The translations under genes were made by a program, and so were the position numbers. DNA of 10,282 nt from an uncultured Clostridia bacterium. GTDB lineage: Bacteria; Bacillota; Clostridia; Christensenellales; Aristaeellaceae. Position 1 is the first letter of the stretch. The number at the start of each line of letters is the position of its first letter. A model generated the notes under the pieces. The model had not been told where the DNA came from, did not search any database, and saw only the letters and a list, made by a program, of their open reading frames with translations. The DNA is taken from NCBI GenBank assembly GCA_934643535.1, contig CAKUCE010000100.1, positions 1 to 10,282 on the forward strand, read 5' to 3'. Positions 1 to 6,691 of this stretch are shown piece after piece.

Positions 1-52
1 TTATGATAAAATAAGAGCGAAACTTCCCTTTTTCGGGAATCAACGTTTTGGA

Positions 53-58
53 TATAAC
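53..58 (+). promoter_or_regulatory. Possible -10 element for the XRE gene
   Basis: TATAAC lies about 80 bases before the chosen start. The -35 position 17 bases upstream (TTTTCG, 30-35) matches TTGACA at only three places, so this is a weak call. A Spo0A-box-like heptamer (TTCGACG, 62-68, one mismatch in reverse) lies immediately downstream. Confidence 0.3.
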
Positions 59-139
59 ATGTTCGACGGCGGAATTCAATCCGCAGATATCGGACATTGT
101 TTCCAAAACGACAAAACCCGCATATCTGGAGGCACCAAA

Positions 140-745
140 ATGAACGGCGACAATCCGAAAAACCGACCTGAAATCGACATGGAGGCATTGCGAAACCGAA
201 TCAGATCAACGCTTTCCGACCAACGAATGACGGTTCAGAATCTCAGCGAAAAAACCGGAATCCCGAAAAGCACGCTGGACAGCTTTCTGAACCGGGGCAC
301 CACGCCCGCGTTCGACACGGTAGCGCTGATCTGTGCAGTTTTGTCGATTCCTGTGGATTCCATCACAGGAGCCTCCTCTCCGGCCGAGCCGCCGGAGAAA
401 GCCGACCCAGACTCGGGCCGCCTGTCGGACATGAAAGACAGCCACATTCGAGAAATCAATTCCCTCACCGAGCTTCACCGCTGGGAGACCGAAACGCTGG
501 TGGAGAACCACCGCCGGGCCATGGAGGTCATTCAACAGGCCCACATTGCCGAAAACACCGCCCGGGACAAGCACATCGCCGAGATCAGCCGGGACCGCGG
601 CGTATGGCGGGTGATTGCCATTACGGCAATCATCATGTTCGTCCTGATGCTTTCCGTCTGGTTTATCTGGGATATTTCCCATCCGGACGCGGGATTGATT
701 CTCTACGATCGAAAGAGCATGCTTGGCCCGCTGGGGCTTGGCTGA
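140..745 (+). CDS. Membrane-anchored XRE-family helix-turn-helix protein
   Basis: A 201-residue protein of unknown specific role. Residues about 17-74 form an XRE/Cro-type DNA-binding fold (LSEKTGIPKSTLDSFLNRG at about 35-53 is the helix-turn-helix). A proline/acid linker (about 78-95) follows, then a charged helical, probably coiled-coil stretch (about 96-153) with repeated His and Glu, then one hydrophobic helix (about 156-178) and a 22-residue tail. The DNA-binding end should be cytoplasmic and the tail outside, so this resembles a membrane-tethered transcription factor or sensor. I chose the ATG at 140 because GGAGG lies at 128-132, seven bases upstream. An in-frame ATG at 59 would add 27 residues but overlaps a TATAAC element and has no ribosome binding site. 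It converges on spo0A with a shared terminator. The fold is clear; the DNA target and any signal sensed are unknown. Confidence 0.85.
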   Translation: MNGDNPKNRPEIDMEALRNRIRSTLSDQRMTVQNLSEKTGIPKSTLDSFLNRGTTPAFDTVALICAVLSIPVDSITGASSPAEPPEKADPDSGRLSDMKDSHIREINSLTELHRWETETLVENHRRAMEVIQQAHIAENTARDKHIAEISRDRGVWRVIAITAIIMFVLMLSVWFIWDISHPDAGLILYDRKSMLGPLGLG

Positions 746-766
746 CGTTTGAAGCCCTGCTGGCAA

Positions 767-822
767 AAACGGCCGGCGCCGTCTGACGTTTGTCTCAGAC
801 AGCGCCGGTCGTTTGCGTTTTT
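767..822. terminator. Bidirectional terminator between the XRE gene and spo0A
   Basis: The arms at 767-786 and 795-814 are 20 bases long and pair throughout except for two positions that are wobbles or mismatches depending on the strand (core CCGGCGC/GCGCCGG and GTCTGA/TCAGAC). The loop is eight bases. On the plus strand the stem is followed by TTT-GCG-TTTTT; on the minus strand it is followed by five T (complement of A765-769). It lies between the stop codons of two convergent genes, as expected of a shared intrinsic terminator. Confidence 0.88.
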
Positions 823-841
823 CAGGGGTTTTGACAGCGCG

Positions 842-1627
842 TTACGCGCTCCGCTCCATGCTCAGCTTATCCGCGATCATGGCGATGAATTCGCCGTTGG
901 TGGGCTTGTCCTCCGGGGTGCAGACCTTGCAGCCGAAGGCGGTGTTCAGAGTCTCGATGCGGCCCCGGTTCCACGCCACCTCGATGGCGTGGCGGATGGC
1001 CCGCTCCACCTTGCTGGCGGATGTGCCGAAATGACGGGCAATGCCGGGATAAAGCTCCTTGGTGATGCGGTTGATCCTGTCCGGGTCCTCCACGACCATT
1101 TTCACAGCCTGACGAAGGAACTGATACCCCTTGATATGAGCGGGAATGCCGATGGTAAGAAACAGGCTGCCCAGACGCTCGTCCAGCGTCTGTACCCGGC
1201 GGTTCTGCGTTTCCCGCGCGGCGGGCGCTGCGGCCTCCGCCGGTTTGATCTTTCCGCCGGACAGGTCGCGGATATGGCTCATCAGGTGGCGCATGTCAAA
1301 GGGCTTCACCATGTAAAAGGTCGCGCCCAGTTCAATGGCCCGGGTGACGAAATCATCCCGGCCCAGCGCCGATACCACGATGGTCTGGGGCCGGTTGGGA
1401 AGGTTCCTGCGCCGCATTTCTTCCAAAAGCGCATAGCCGTCCATCTGAGGCATGATGATGTCGGTGATCATGATCTCAAACGGCTCTTCATTCAGCAGCT
1501 TGAGCGCCTCCGCTCCGTTTCCGGCTTCCCGTACCAGCGCGACCCCCTCCTGCTTGCGCAGATACTCTGCCATTTCCGTGCGGGACTGCACATGATCTTC
1601 TACGATCAGAATTCGATAACCTTCCAT
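842..1627 (-). CDS. spo0A: Sporulation response regulator Spo0A
   Basis: Master regulator of entry into sporulation. When phosphorylated it dimerises and binds 0A boxes (TGTCGAA-like) to activate or repress early sporulation genes. The 261-residue protein has a receiver domain (1-122) with acidic pocket E10-D11, phospho-acceptor D56 (motif ITDIIMPQMDG), S86 and K108 (VKPFD). An alanine/proline linker (about 128-140) leads to the Spo0A effector domain. Its recognition region SASKVERAIRHAIEVAW (about 203-219) is nearly the same as the Bacillus and Clostridium signature. The length matches the family. The start is supported by GGAGG at 1636-1640, eight bases before the ATG. The gene is monocistronic here; no spoIVB is seen upstream, although that is its usual neighbour in Firmicutes. 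All key residues are present, so it should be functional. Identification is firm. Confidence 0.97.
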   Translation of the reverse strand: MEGYRILIVEDHVQSRTEMAEYLRKQEGVALVREAGNGAEALKLLNEEPFEIMITDIIMPQMDGYALLEEMRRRNLPNRPQTIVVSALGRDDFVTRAIELGATFYMVKPFDMRHLMSHIRDLSGGKIKPAEAAAPAARETQNRRVQTLDERLGSLFLTIGIPAHIKGYQFLRQAVKMVVEDPDRINRITKELYPGIARHFGTSASKVERAIRHAIEVAWNRGRIETLNTAFGCKVCTPEDKPTNGEFIAMIADKLSMERSA

Positions 1628-1688
1628 TCATCGTTCCTCCATTTCCTAAAATCCTTACGGGTTTTGTAACTTTCCCCTGTTTTTTCAA

Positions 1689-1694
1689 AGTATA
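1689..1694 (-). promoter_or_regulatory. Probable spo0A promoter (extended -10)
   Basis: On the minus strand TGTTATACT gives a TATACT -10 hexamer with an upstream TG (extended -10), about 62 bases before the spo0A start. No good TTGACA hexamer is present at 17-18 bases, consistent with an extended -10 promoter or with activator dependence. A sigma-H promoter is not evident. Confidence 0.5.
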
Positions 1695-1821
1695 ACACGA
1701 CTTCATTTATATTTGTTGTTTTCGTGAAAAAAAGTATCATTATTTTACATTATGACATATTACGATGGAGGCAGGGACAATTCCCGAAAAAGCGAGGCTT
1801 CCCGGTCGGAAATGTGCATCG

Positions 1822-1843
1822 TTCTGTCAAAACATCGACAGAA
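1822..1843. promoter_or_regulatory. Inverted repeat, possible operator with two 0A-like half sites
   Basis: TTCTGTC (1822-1828) and GACAGAA (1837-1843) are perfect inverted copies separated by eight bases. The two arms include TGTCAAA on the plus strand and TGTCGAT on the minus strand, each one base off the Spo0A box TGTCGAA. It lies about 130 bases upstream of the predicted spo0A -10. The pairing is certain; the function is inferred. Confidence 0.35.
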
Positions 1844-2020
1844 AGCCGAATTGCTGGATCTTTTTCCCGGAACGCATCGGAAAACCGGGGATTCTCACGG
1901 GTTTTGGAATTGTAACAGAATTGCAAACATGCGATATGGCACAGCGTTACATTTTTCTTTCTTTGTATCGGTACAATACGCGCTTTCAAAAAGGCGTTAT
2001 TTTTCAACGGTTTCTGCTCT

Positions 2021-2027
2021 TGTCGAA
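2021..2027 (+). promoter_or_regulatory. Exact Spo0A-box heptamer TGTCGAA
   Basis: A perfect match to the 0A-box consensus, within the longer string TGTCGAAAAATGG. Similar strings recur at 2164, 2230 and 2291. It is about 400 bases upstream of spo0A, so it could take part in autoregulation or control an unseen transcript. A single heptamer is weak evidence. Confidence 0.35.
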
Positions 2028-2127
2028 AAATGGATGCAACGAAAGAATGTAAAGATACGACAAAAATACTTCGAATCATGAAGATAATTTCATATATTTG
2101 CGTCTTTTTCGCCGCAGTTTGAGCTCC

Positions 2128-2152
2128 AAAATAGGACTGTTCGTCCTATTTT
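2128..2152. terminator. Isolated perfect hairpin with T-runs on both sides
   Basis: AAAATAGGAC (2128-2137) pairs perfectly with GTCCTATTTT (2143-2152) around a five-base loop. On both strands the stem ends in T residues, so it could terminate transcription in either direction. No annotated gene ends here: the spo0A transcript starts downstream on the minus strand and the glycosylation operon already has its own terminator. It may end an undetected small RNA. Confidence 0.55.
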
Positions 2153-2229
2153 TCCAAAAATGCCGTCGAAAATGGTCGAATGGCGAAAGCAAGTCATTGC
2201 CCCATTTTCCCGCCGCAAAGGACGCTTTC

Positions 2230-2236
2230 TGTCGAA
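2230..2236 (+). promoter_or_regulatory. Second exact Spo0A-box heptamer TGTCGAA
   Basis: It is flanked at about 60-base steps by near matches CGTCGAA (2164-2170) and CGTCAAA (2291-2297), all in the same orientation and all followed by A-rich sequence. Clustering makes chance less likely than for one site, but binding is inferred only. Confidence 0.35.
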
Positions 2237-2374
2237 AAATCACGGCGGGCCTTTCTCTATGGCTCGCATGATTTGTCGTTTCGTTTTATTCCGTCAAAAA
2301 TGGCACGGTATTCTATTGTTAATATCGAAAATTCGCTTCTGGGTCTCCCCTGTTTCGCCTGCTTCTTTGGGCAC

Positions 2375-2433
2375 AAAAAACGCCGCCTTTCCGCTTCGCT
2401 TCCTGTATGGAAGAAACCGGAAAAGCGGCGTTT
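2375..2433 (-). terminator. Intrinsic terminator of the glycosylation operon
   Basis: AAACGCCGC (2378-2386) pairs with GCGGCGTTT (2425-2433). Inside it CTTTCCG pairs with CGGAAA-G and CTTCC with GGAAG, giving a long imperfect stem. On the minus strand the stem runs into six T (complement of A2375-2380). It begins nine bases after the stop of the DUF6020-like gene. Confidence 0.82.
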
Positions 2434-2442
2434 CGCCTTTTT

Positions 2443-4308
2443 TTACTTTTCCCCGCGGCGCATCGCAAAGCCCGTCAGCGGGAAGGTCATGGCCACAATG
2501 GGCAGGAAGTAACGGAAGTAATCGTTCACCGGACTGAGCATGCACACGCCCAGACTGAGCAGGGCCGGAAGGAATGCGGCCAGCCGCCGCCATTGTCCCC
2601 GGCGGGCCAGAAACAGTCCTACGCCTGCCAGCAGCCACGTATAGGCGGCGCAGCAATACAGCAGGCTCAGCAGCGGTATCCGCCGCCAGCCCCGGGCATA
2701 GGCGGCCAGCAGCGTCCGCGCTTTGGACAGAAAGCCGATCTGGCGTGTGTGGACGTAACCGGGATCGTCCCCCAGCGTGTAGGTCTCAAACATCAGCCGG
2801 TTGCCCGCCTGATTGTTATAGCTGGGTCCCTCCATCTTGGGAATGAAGGCATAATACCCCGTGCTGCCGCCGAAGAAGGCTTCCGCATAGCTTAAGGGAT
2901 ATTCTGCGGCCATCTTCTTCCATGTCTGGAAATAGCGGCTGAGGGCTTCCTTTTCCACAGCTGCGCCCTGACCGGAATAACGGAAAGTGAACTTTACCGG
3001 GTCGGAAATGTTGGTTTCATACAATTCCGGCAGCTTTTCCGCGTCCAATATCCGATCGATCTCGGCGTATTCCTCCGGAGTAACGGTATCGCCATGATCC
3101 CGCAGCACCCGGGCGCTCTGCTGGAAGCACACGGAATAAATGCCCGAGGCCGTCTCGTCCGGAATACCCAGCGCGGGAATCAGCACATTGGAAAACAGAA
3201 GGGCGCAGGCCACGCAGCCGCCCAGCGAAGCGGCCAGCGGCAGACGGGCCTTTCCCCTCGCCCCCACGGCCAGCAGCAGAAGCCCCGAAGGAAGCACCAC
3301 GTACAGCCCGTTGGAGCGCACCAGACAGCTGAGCAATCCCCAGAGGAAAAGCCCGGCCAACGCCTTCCGGGACGGGGCTTTTCCCTGCTCCCGGCCCGCC
3401 AGCACCTCCATGATGTTCAGCGCGAACAGCAGCAGGAACGCGGTGTAGAAGGTATCCTTGCAGATGGACTGGGCGTAGCCGCCGAAGATCGGAGTCAGGC
3501 CGAAAAAGCCCAGCGCCGCCAGCCGGAGCCAGCGGGGCAGGCCCCAGCGCCGCAGCAGCTCCACCGTCCTAGCAAAAGCGTAGCTCAGGGCCAGCGTTTG
3601 CAGCAGCATATACAGGGCCGTGCCCAGATTATCACTGTGAAACAGCCGCCCGAAGCGCAGAAGCACGCCGTACAGTCCGGTCAGAAAGACCGGGTGCCAG
3701 GTGTTGATCTGCCGCAATCCGAAATATTGTGCCGCCATTTCGCCCAAATCCCAGCACACTGAGCCAGGAAAGAAAACAATCAGGAACGGCGACCAGCACG
3801 CCAGCAGCACCATCATGACGCACAGCACGGGATGGCGGCGATACCAACGTTTCTCTGTTTCCTCCGCCGGAAGGGAAGCGGAGGTCCTCTGCATCCCGTC
3901 GTGGAGCCACGTGAATCCGGCCAGCATGGGCAGCGCCTGTCCCAGTGCCTGCAGGCACACAAGGCCCAGCGTCAGGGGATTTTTCAAGGCCGCCCAGCTG
4001 TCATAGCTGTACAGCCAGACCCCGAAGGCGTTTACCACCCCGAAGAGCAGGGCGAATACTCCGTTTCCCGGCGCGGGGCGGAGCTTCTTTCGCACATATA
4101 CGGTGTGATACAGCAGGGCAAAGCAAAGAGCCAGCGCGCACCACAGATAGCTGGCGCTGCTGGCGGGCGGGTCGCTGATGCCCTGATAATTTTCTCCGCT
4201 GACCACAAAGCTCATGGCGCTCAGCGCGCCGAATGCGGCGCAAAGAGCGGCGTTCCGAAAACGGAGCCTGTTTTTTTCCGTTTGTTCTCTCTTCTGGGGC
4301 GCTGTCAT
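2443..4308 (-). CDS. DUF6020-like polytopic membrane protein, probable GT-C-type envelope enzyme
   Basis: A 621-residue integral membrane protein with about 13-14 hydrophobic helices: four before residue 140, seven between about 160 and 385, a large loop of about 160 residues (385-545), and the last two or three at the C-terminus. Landmarks that fit the DUF6020 family of Firmicutes are FFPGSVCWDLGEM followed by TWHPVF (a conserved acidic residue and a His in the first outside loops), SICKDTFY, LVRSNGLYVVLPSG, and a final NDYFRYFLPI. Such architecture, with acidic residues near the outer face, resembles GT-C glycosyltransferases using polyprenyl-phosphate sugars; this is inference. Its start ATG overlaps the stop of the upstream glycosyltransferase as ATGA, implying translational coupling and joint function. 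Reasonably sure of the family, unsure of the reaction. Confidence 0.8.
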   Translation of the reverse strand: MTAPQKREQTEKNRLRFRNAALCAAFGALSAMSFVVSGENYQGISDPPASSASYLWCALALCFALLYHTVYVRKKLRPAPGNGVFALLFGVVNAFGVWLYSYDSWAALKNPLTLGLVCLQALGQALPMLAGFTWLHDGMQRTSASLPAEETEKRWYRRHPVLCVMMVLLACWSPFLIVFFPGSVCWDLGEMAAQYFGLRQINTWHPVFLTGLYGVLLRFGRLFHSDNLGTALYMLLQTLALSYAFARTVELLRRWGLPRWLRLAALGFFGLTPIFGGYAQSICKDTFYTAFLLLFALNIMEVLAGREQGKAPSRKALAGLFLWGLLSCLVRSNGLYVVLPSGLLLLAVGARGKARLPLAASLGGCVACALLFSNVLIPALGIPDETASGIYSVCFQQSARVLRDHGDTVTPEEYAEIDRILDAEKLPELYETNISDPVKFTFRYSGQGAAVEKEALSRYFQTWKKMAAEYPLSYAEAFFGGSTGYYAFIPKMEGPSYNNQAGNRLMFETYTLGDDPGYVHTRQIGFLSKARTLLAAYARGWRRIPLLSLLYCCAAYTWLLAGVGLFLARRGQWRRLAAFLPALLSLGVCMLSPVNDYFRYFLPIVAMTFPLTGFAMRRGEK

Positions 4309-5240
4309 TGCGGGTCCCTCCGGTGCTGGCCGTTGAGCAGGTTCAGGTTGATCTCAAACAGCTGGCGGTGCTTCTTGGCCACGGTGTCCAGAATCAGCCC
4401 GCACACCCACAGAAGCAGCGCCATCGTCACCATTACGCCGCACACGATCAGCGTAGGGAAACGGGGCACCAGCCCGGTGTGCAGGTATTCGGCAAACACG
4501 GGAATAAACAGGATCACGCTCACCAGCGTCACCAGCGCAGCCAGCAGCCCGAAAAAGCTCATGGGCCGGTATTCCTTATACAGCCGCACGATGGTACGCA
4601 GCACCTTCATGCCGTCGGAGTAGGTATTCAGCTTGGAGGGGCTGTCCGCCGGGCGGTCCCGGTATTCCACCTGCACACTCTGCACGCTCAAATTCTTGTC
4701 CAGCGCATGGATAGTCATTTCCGTCTCGATCTCAAACCCCTTGCTCAGCACGGGGAAGGACTTGACAAACTGATAGCTGAACGCCCGGTAGCCGGTCATG
4801 ATGTCGCTGACGCTGCCCTTGAAGAGGGTATTCACCAGCCCCTTCACCAGCCGGTTGCCCAGATTATGGAAGGGGCGCTTGTTCTCCGTATAATAGGTGG
4901 CGGAAAGCCGGTCGCCCACCACCATGTCCACCTTGCGCTCCAGCACCAGCCTCACCATCTCCCGGGCGTTTTCCGCCGGGTAGGTGTCGTCGCCGTCGAT
5001 CATCAGGTAGCAGTCCGCGTCGATCTCCCGGAACATGGAGCGGATCACGTTGCCCTTCCCCTGACGGTACTCGTAGCGCACAATGGCTCCCGCCGCCCGG
5101 GCGACGTCGTCGGTATGGTCGGTGGAGTTGTTGTCGTAGACGTAAATATCCGCCTCCGGCAGGGCGGCACGGTAATCCCCCACCACCTTGGCGATGGTCT
5201 TCGCTTCATTATAACAGGGAATCAGCACGGCAATGGTCAT
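4305..5240 (-). CDS. Family 2 glycosyltransferase with two C-terminal membrane helices (DPM1/GtrB-like)
   Basis: A 311-residue enzyme likely to transfer a sugar from a nucleotide donor to a membrane polyprenyl phosphate on the cytoplasmic face. The GT-A fold starts at once (IAVLIPCYNEAKTI, 3-16). YDNNSTDHT follows (35-43), then the metal-binding motif IDGDDTYP (81-88, D82/D84/D85), VVGDRLS (107-113), DIMTGYRAFS (146-155) and the acidic GFEIETEMTIHA (168-179). Two hydrophobic helices (about 228-249 and 262-284) anchor the C-terminus, as in GtrB/CsbB/YkcC-type enzymes. GAGG precedes the ATG, and a strong promoter lies about 60 bases upstream. It is coupled through ATGA to the polytopic protein that probably uses its lipid-linked sugar. 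The family is certain; the exact sugar is unknown. Confidence 0.93.
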   Translation of the reverse strand: MTIAVLIPCYNEAKTIAKVVGDYRAALPEADIYVYDNNSTDHTDDVARAAGAIVRYEYRQGKGNVIRSMFREIDADCYLMIDGDDTYPAENAREMVRLVLERKVDMVVGDRLSATYYTENKRPFHNLGNRLVKGLVNTLFKGSVSDIMTGYRAFSYQFVKSFPVLSKGFEIETEMTIHALDKNLSVQSVQVEYRDRPADSPSKLNTYSDGMKVLRTIVRLYKEYRPMSFFGLLAALVTLVSVILFIPVFAEYLHTGLVPRFPTLIVCGVMVTMALLLWVCGLILDTVAKKHRQLFEINLNLLNGQHRRDPQ

Positions 5241-5297
5241 AGCGTTTCCTCTTTTCCTTTTTCCTTTGCAGAAAATTCGCGGGTCTTCGCCAGAGGT

Positions 5298-5326
5298 ATT
5301 GTATCATTGCCTGCGCTGGGTGTCAA
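5298..5326 (-). promoter_or_regulatory. Strong sigma-A promoter for the glycosyltransferase pair
   Basis: On the minus strand TTGACA (5326-5321) is followed after exactly 17 bases by TACAAT (5303-5298). This is a full match at -35 and five of six at -10. Transcription should begin near 5290, leaving a leader of about 50 bases. The -35 lies only eight bases past the trhA stop, and no terminator is visible between them, so read-through from trhA is also possible. Confidence 0.85.
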
Positions 5327-5334
5327 ACCGCCTT

Positions 5335-6009
5335 TCAGAGGACGTAGCACAGCACACACACGGCGTGCAGGATGCTGCCAATATCCACAAACACGTGGAA
5401 AACCGTATGATAGATGGGCTTCCGCTTCCGGCCCAGGCCGTAGAGCGCCGCGCCCAGCGTATAGGCCACGCCTCCGGCCAGCAGCCACCAAAAGCCCTGC
5501 CGGCTCAGGCATTCCACCACCGGGCGGTAAGCCGCCACGCACAGCCAGCCCATCACCAGATAGGCGGTCATTTCCACCGCGTGGAACTTTTTATGGTCGA
5601 TGGCGGAAAACACCGTCGCTACCGCCGCCGTGCCCCATTCCGCCGCCAGCAGAGTCCACGCCAGCCGTGGATAGGCCGGGCGGAGAGCGCAGAGCGCGAT
5701 GGGCGTATAGGTGCCCGCAATAAGGGTATAGATGGTGCAATGGTCGATGACCTGCATCACCTTTTTCCCCAGCGAGGGGATCAGGCCATGGTACACGCTG
5801 GAAACGGTATACAGCAGGATCAGACTCAGGCCGTACACTGCGCCGGAGACAAGGCTCCACACATTCTGGTGAACAAAGGCGATCCAGATGGACAGGGCAA
5901 ACACAACCACGCCCACGCCGGCTCCCACGATATGGGTCGTCATATTGGCGATTTCCTCTTTACGGGTATAGCCGGGCAGAGAGCGCTCCTTCAAAGGTGT
6001 TCTAGTCAT
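5335..6009 (-). CDS. trhA: Hemolysin III / TrhA family membrane protein (PAQR fold)
   Basis: A 224-residue seven-helix integral membrane protein of the bacterial hemolysin III (YqfA/TrhA) branch of the PAQR superfamily. Bacterial members have been linked to membrane energetics or fatty-acid composition; the haemolysin name comes from an old Bacillus cereus assay. Family motifs are all present: EEIANMTTHIVGAG (18-31), SSVYHG (70-75), DHCTIYTLIAGTYTP (89-103), and HTVFHVFVDIGSILH (201-215). The Ser, His, Asp and two C-terminal His residues match the predicted metal site. Seven hydrophobic helices run from about 25 to the end, and the length is typical. GGGAGAG lies six bases before the ATG. It precedes the glycosyltransferase pair on the same strand without an obvious terminator. 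Family identification is firm; physiological role and symbol are less so. Confidence 0.93.
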   Translation of the reverse strand: MTRTPLKERSLPGYTRKEEIANMTTHIVGAGVGVVVFALSIWIAFVHQNVWSLVSGAVYGLSLILLYTVSSVYHGLIPSLGKKVMQVIDHCTIYTLIAGTYTPIALCALRPAYPRLAWTLLAAEWGTAAVATVFSAIDHKKFHAVEMTAYLVMGWLCVAAYRPVVECLSRQGFWWLLAGGVAYTLGAALYGLGRKRKPIYHTVFHVFVDIGSILHAVCVLCYVL

Positions 6010-6093
6010 TTTGATCTCTCCCGAAATTCAATTTTCTGTTTGCGGAAGTACTTTATGCCAAAGGGTTTTGCTTACGTATTTCACATTTACCCA

Positions 6094-6123
6094 CGGCGCA
6101 GCGGGCCGATTCCCACTGCGCCG
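6094..6123. repeat. GC-rich hairpin upstream of trhA
   Basis: CGGCGCAGCGGG (6094-6105) pairs with CCCACTGCGCCG (6112-6123) with one mismatch across a six-base loop. There is no T-run on either side, so it is not a standard terminator. It lies about 85 bases before the trhA start. Confidence 0.5.
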
Positions 6124-6270
6124 CAGGAAGGTTGAATCACGGCATGTCTAACCAGGAAAAACAAGGAAAACCCTGATTGGAAAGCCGTCCCCGATCTTTT
6201 TCTCAGGCGCGGATTTCCTTCGAAAAAGACGTACCAGGATGGGGAAAGATCCAGCCCAAAGGAGGGGGGC

Positions 6271-6302
6271 CTTCTTTTCTTTCGGCTGCGAAAGAAAAGA
6301 AG
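6271..6302. repeat. Palindrome copy 1 (CTTTTCTTTCG core)
   Basis: CTTCTTTTCTTTCG (6271-6284) pairs perfectly with CGAAAGAAAAGAAG (6289-6302) around GCTG. It is followed by AAAAAGAAAGC and then a diverged CGGCA-GG-GAC string that also follows copy 2 at 6611. Confidence 0.8.
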
Positions 6303-6493
6303 AAAAAGAAAGCGATTCGGCATCGGGGACGTTGGGGACCCCGAATAAGGGAAGGTCAATGGAAAGGGGGGAGGGGCAAACGCCGTTTCCCCGTGGGGCT
6401 TATTTGCCCCGGAAAAACGATGCTTCGAGGCGACCTTTTGCAGGGGGTCTTCCGCCTTATGGGATTCTCGCCAGCTTCGGTGCCCGAAGGTTT

Positions 6494-6520
6494 CCAAAGG
6501 GCGAGCGGAAAGCCCTTTGG
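6494..6520. repeat. Short inverted repeat
   Basis: CCAAAGGGC (6494-6502) and GCCCTTTGG (6512-6520) are perfect inverted copies with a nine-base loop. Directly after it, TGCGCC (6521-6526) pairs with GGCGCA (6531-6536), making a second small hairpin. Confidence 0.55.
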
Positions 6521-6610
6521 TGCGCCCGCAGGCGCATATCCCCTTTCCCCGATGAGAGAATGACGCGCCGACTCCGGCGCGAATTGGGACTGGCCGTCCC
6601 AAGGGGCGCT

Positions 6611-6644
6611 CACACTTTTCTTTCGATGGCGAAAGAAAAGTGTG
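6611..6644. repeat. Palindrome copy 2 (CTTTTCTTTCG core)
   Basis: CACACTTTTCTTTCG (6611-6625) pairs perfectly with CGAAAGAAAAGTGTG (6630-6644) around ATGG. The 11-base core of each arm is the same as in copy 1, and the outer bases differ but still pair. The flank CAAAAGAAAGCCAGCGGCACGG resembles the flank of copy 1. Copies are 340 bases apart and in the same orientation. Confidence 0.8.
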
Positions 6645-6691
6645 CAAAAGAAAGCCAGCGGCACGGCGACTCCGGGAAAAAGGCTTCTACT

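Larger units (their letters stand above)
1628..2373. other. Long AT-richer spacer upstream of spo0A, no convincing gene
   Basis: About 750 bases lie between the spo0A start and the terminator of the glycosylation operon. Open frames exist on both strands, but they lack ribosome binding sites and recognisable domains and have overlapping rivals. What is visible: the spo0A promoter, an inverted repeat at 1822-1843, a small palindrome TTGTA-TCGG-TACAA at 1963-1976, Spo0A-box-like heptamers all on the plus strand at 2021, 2164, 2230 and 2291, and an isolated hairpin at 2128-2152. A regulatory region or a small RNA is possible. Confidence 0.6.

Noticed and set aside
1629..1660. Sigma-H-like promoter strings AGGATTT and GAAT before spo0A
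   Set aside because: The spacing is 19 bases instead of about 12-14, and GAAT overlaps the spo0A start codon region, so it cannot serve as its promoter.
1750..2081. 109-codon open frames on both strands upstream of spo0A
   Set aside because: No ribosome binding site, no domain, mutually overlapping, and one runs over the predicted regulatory repeats. Treated as spacer.
4233..5723. A 496-codon plus-strand open frame across the glycosyltransferase region
   Set aside because: It overlaps the glycosyltransferase, its promoter and part of trhA in antisense, and is His, Gln and Pro rich without domain features.
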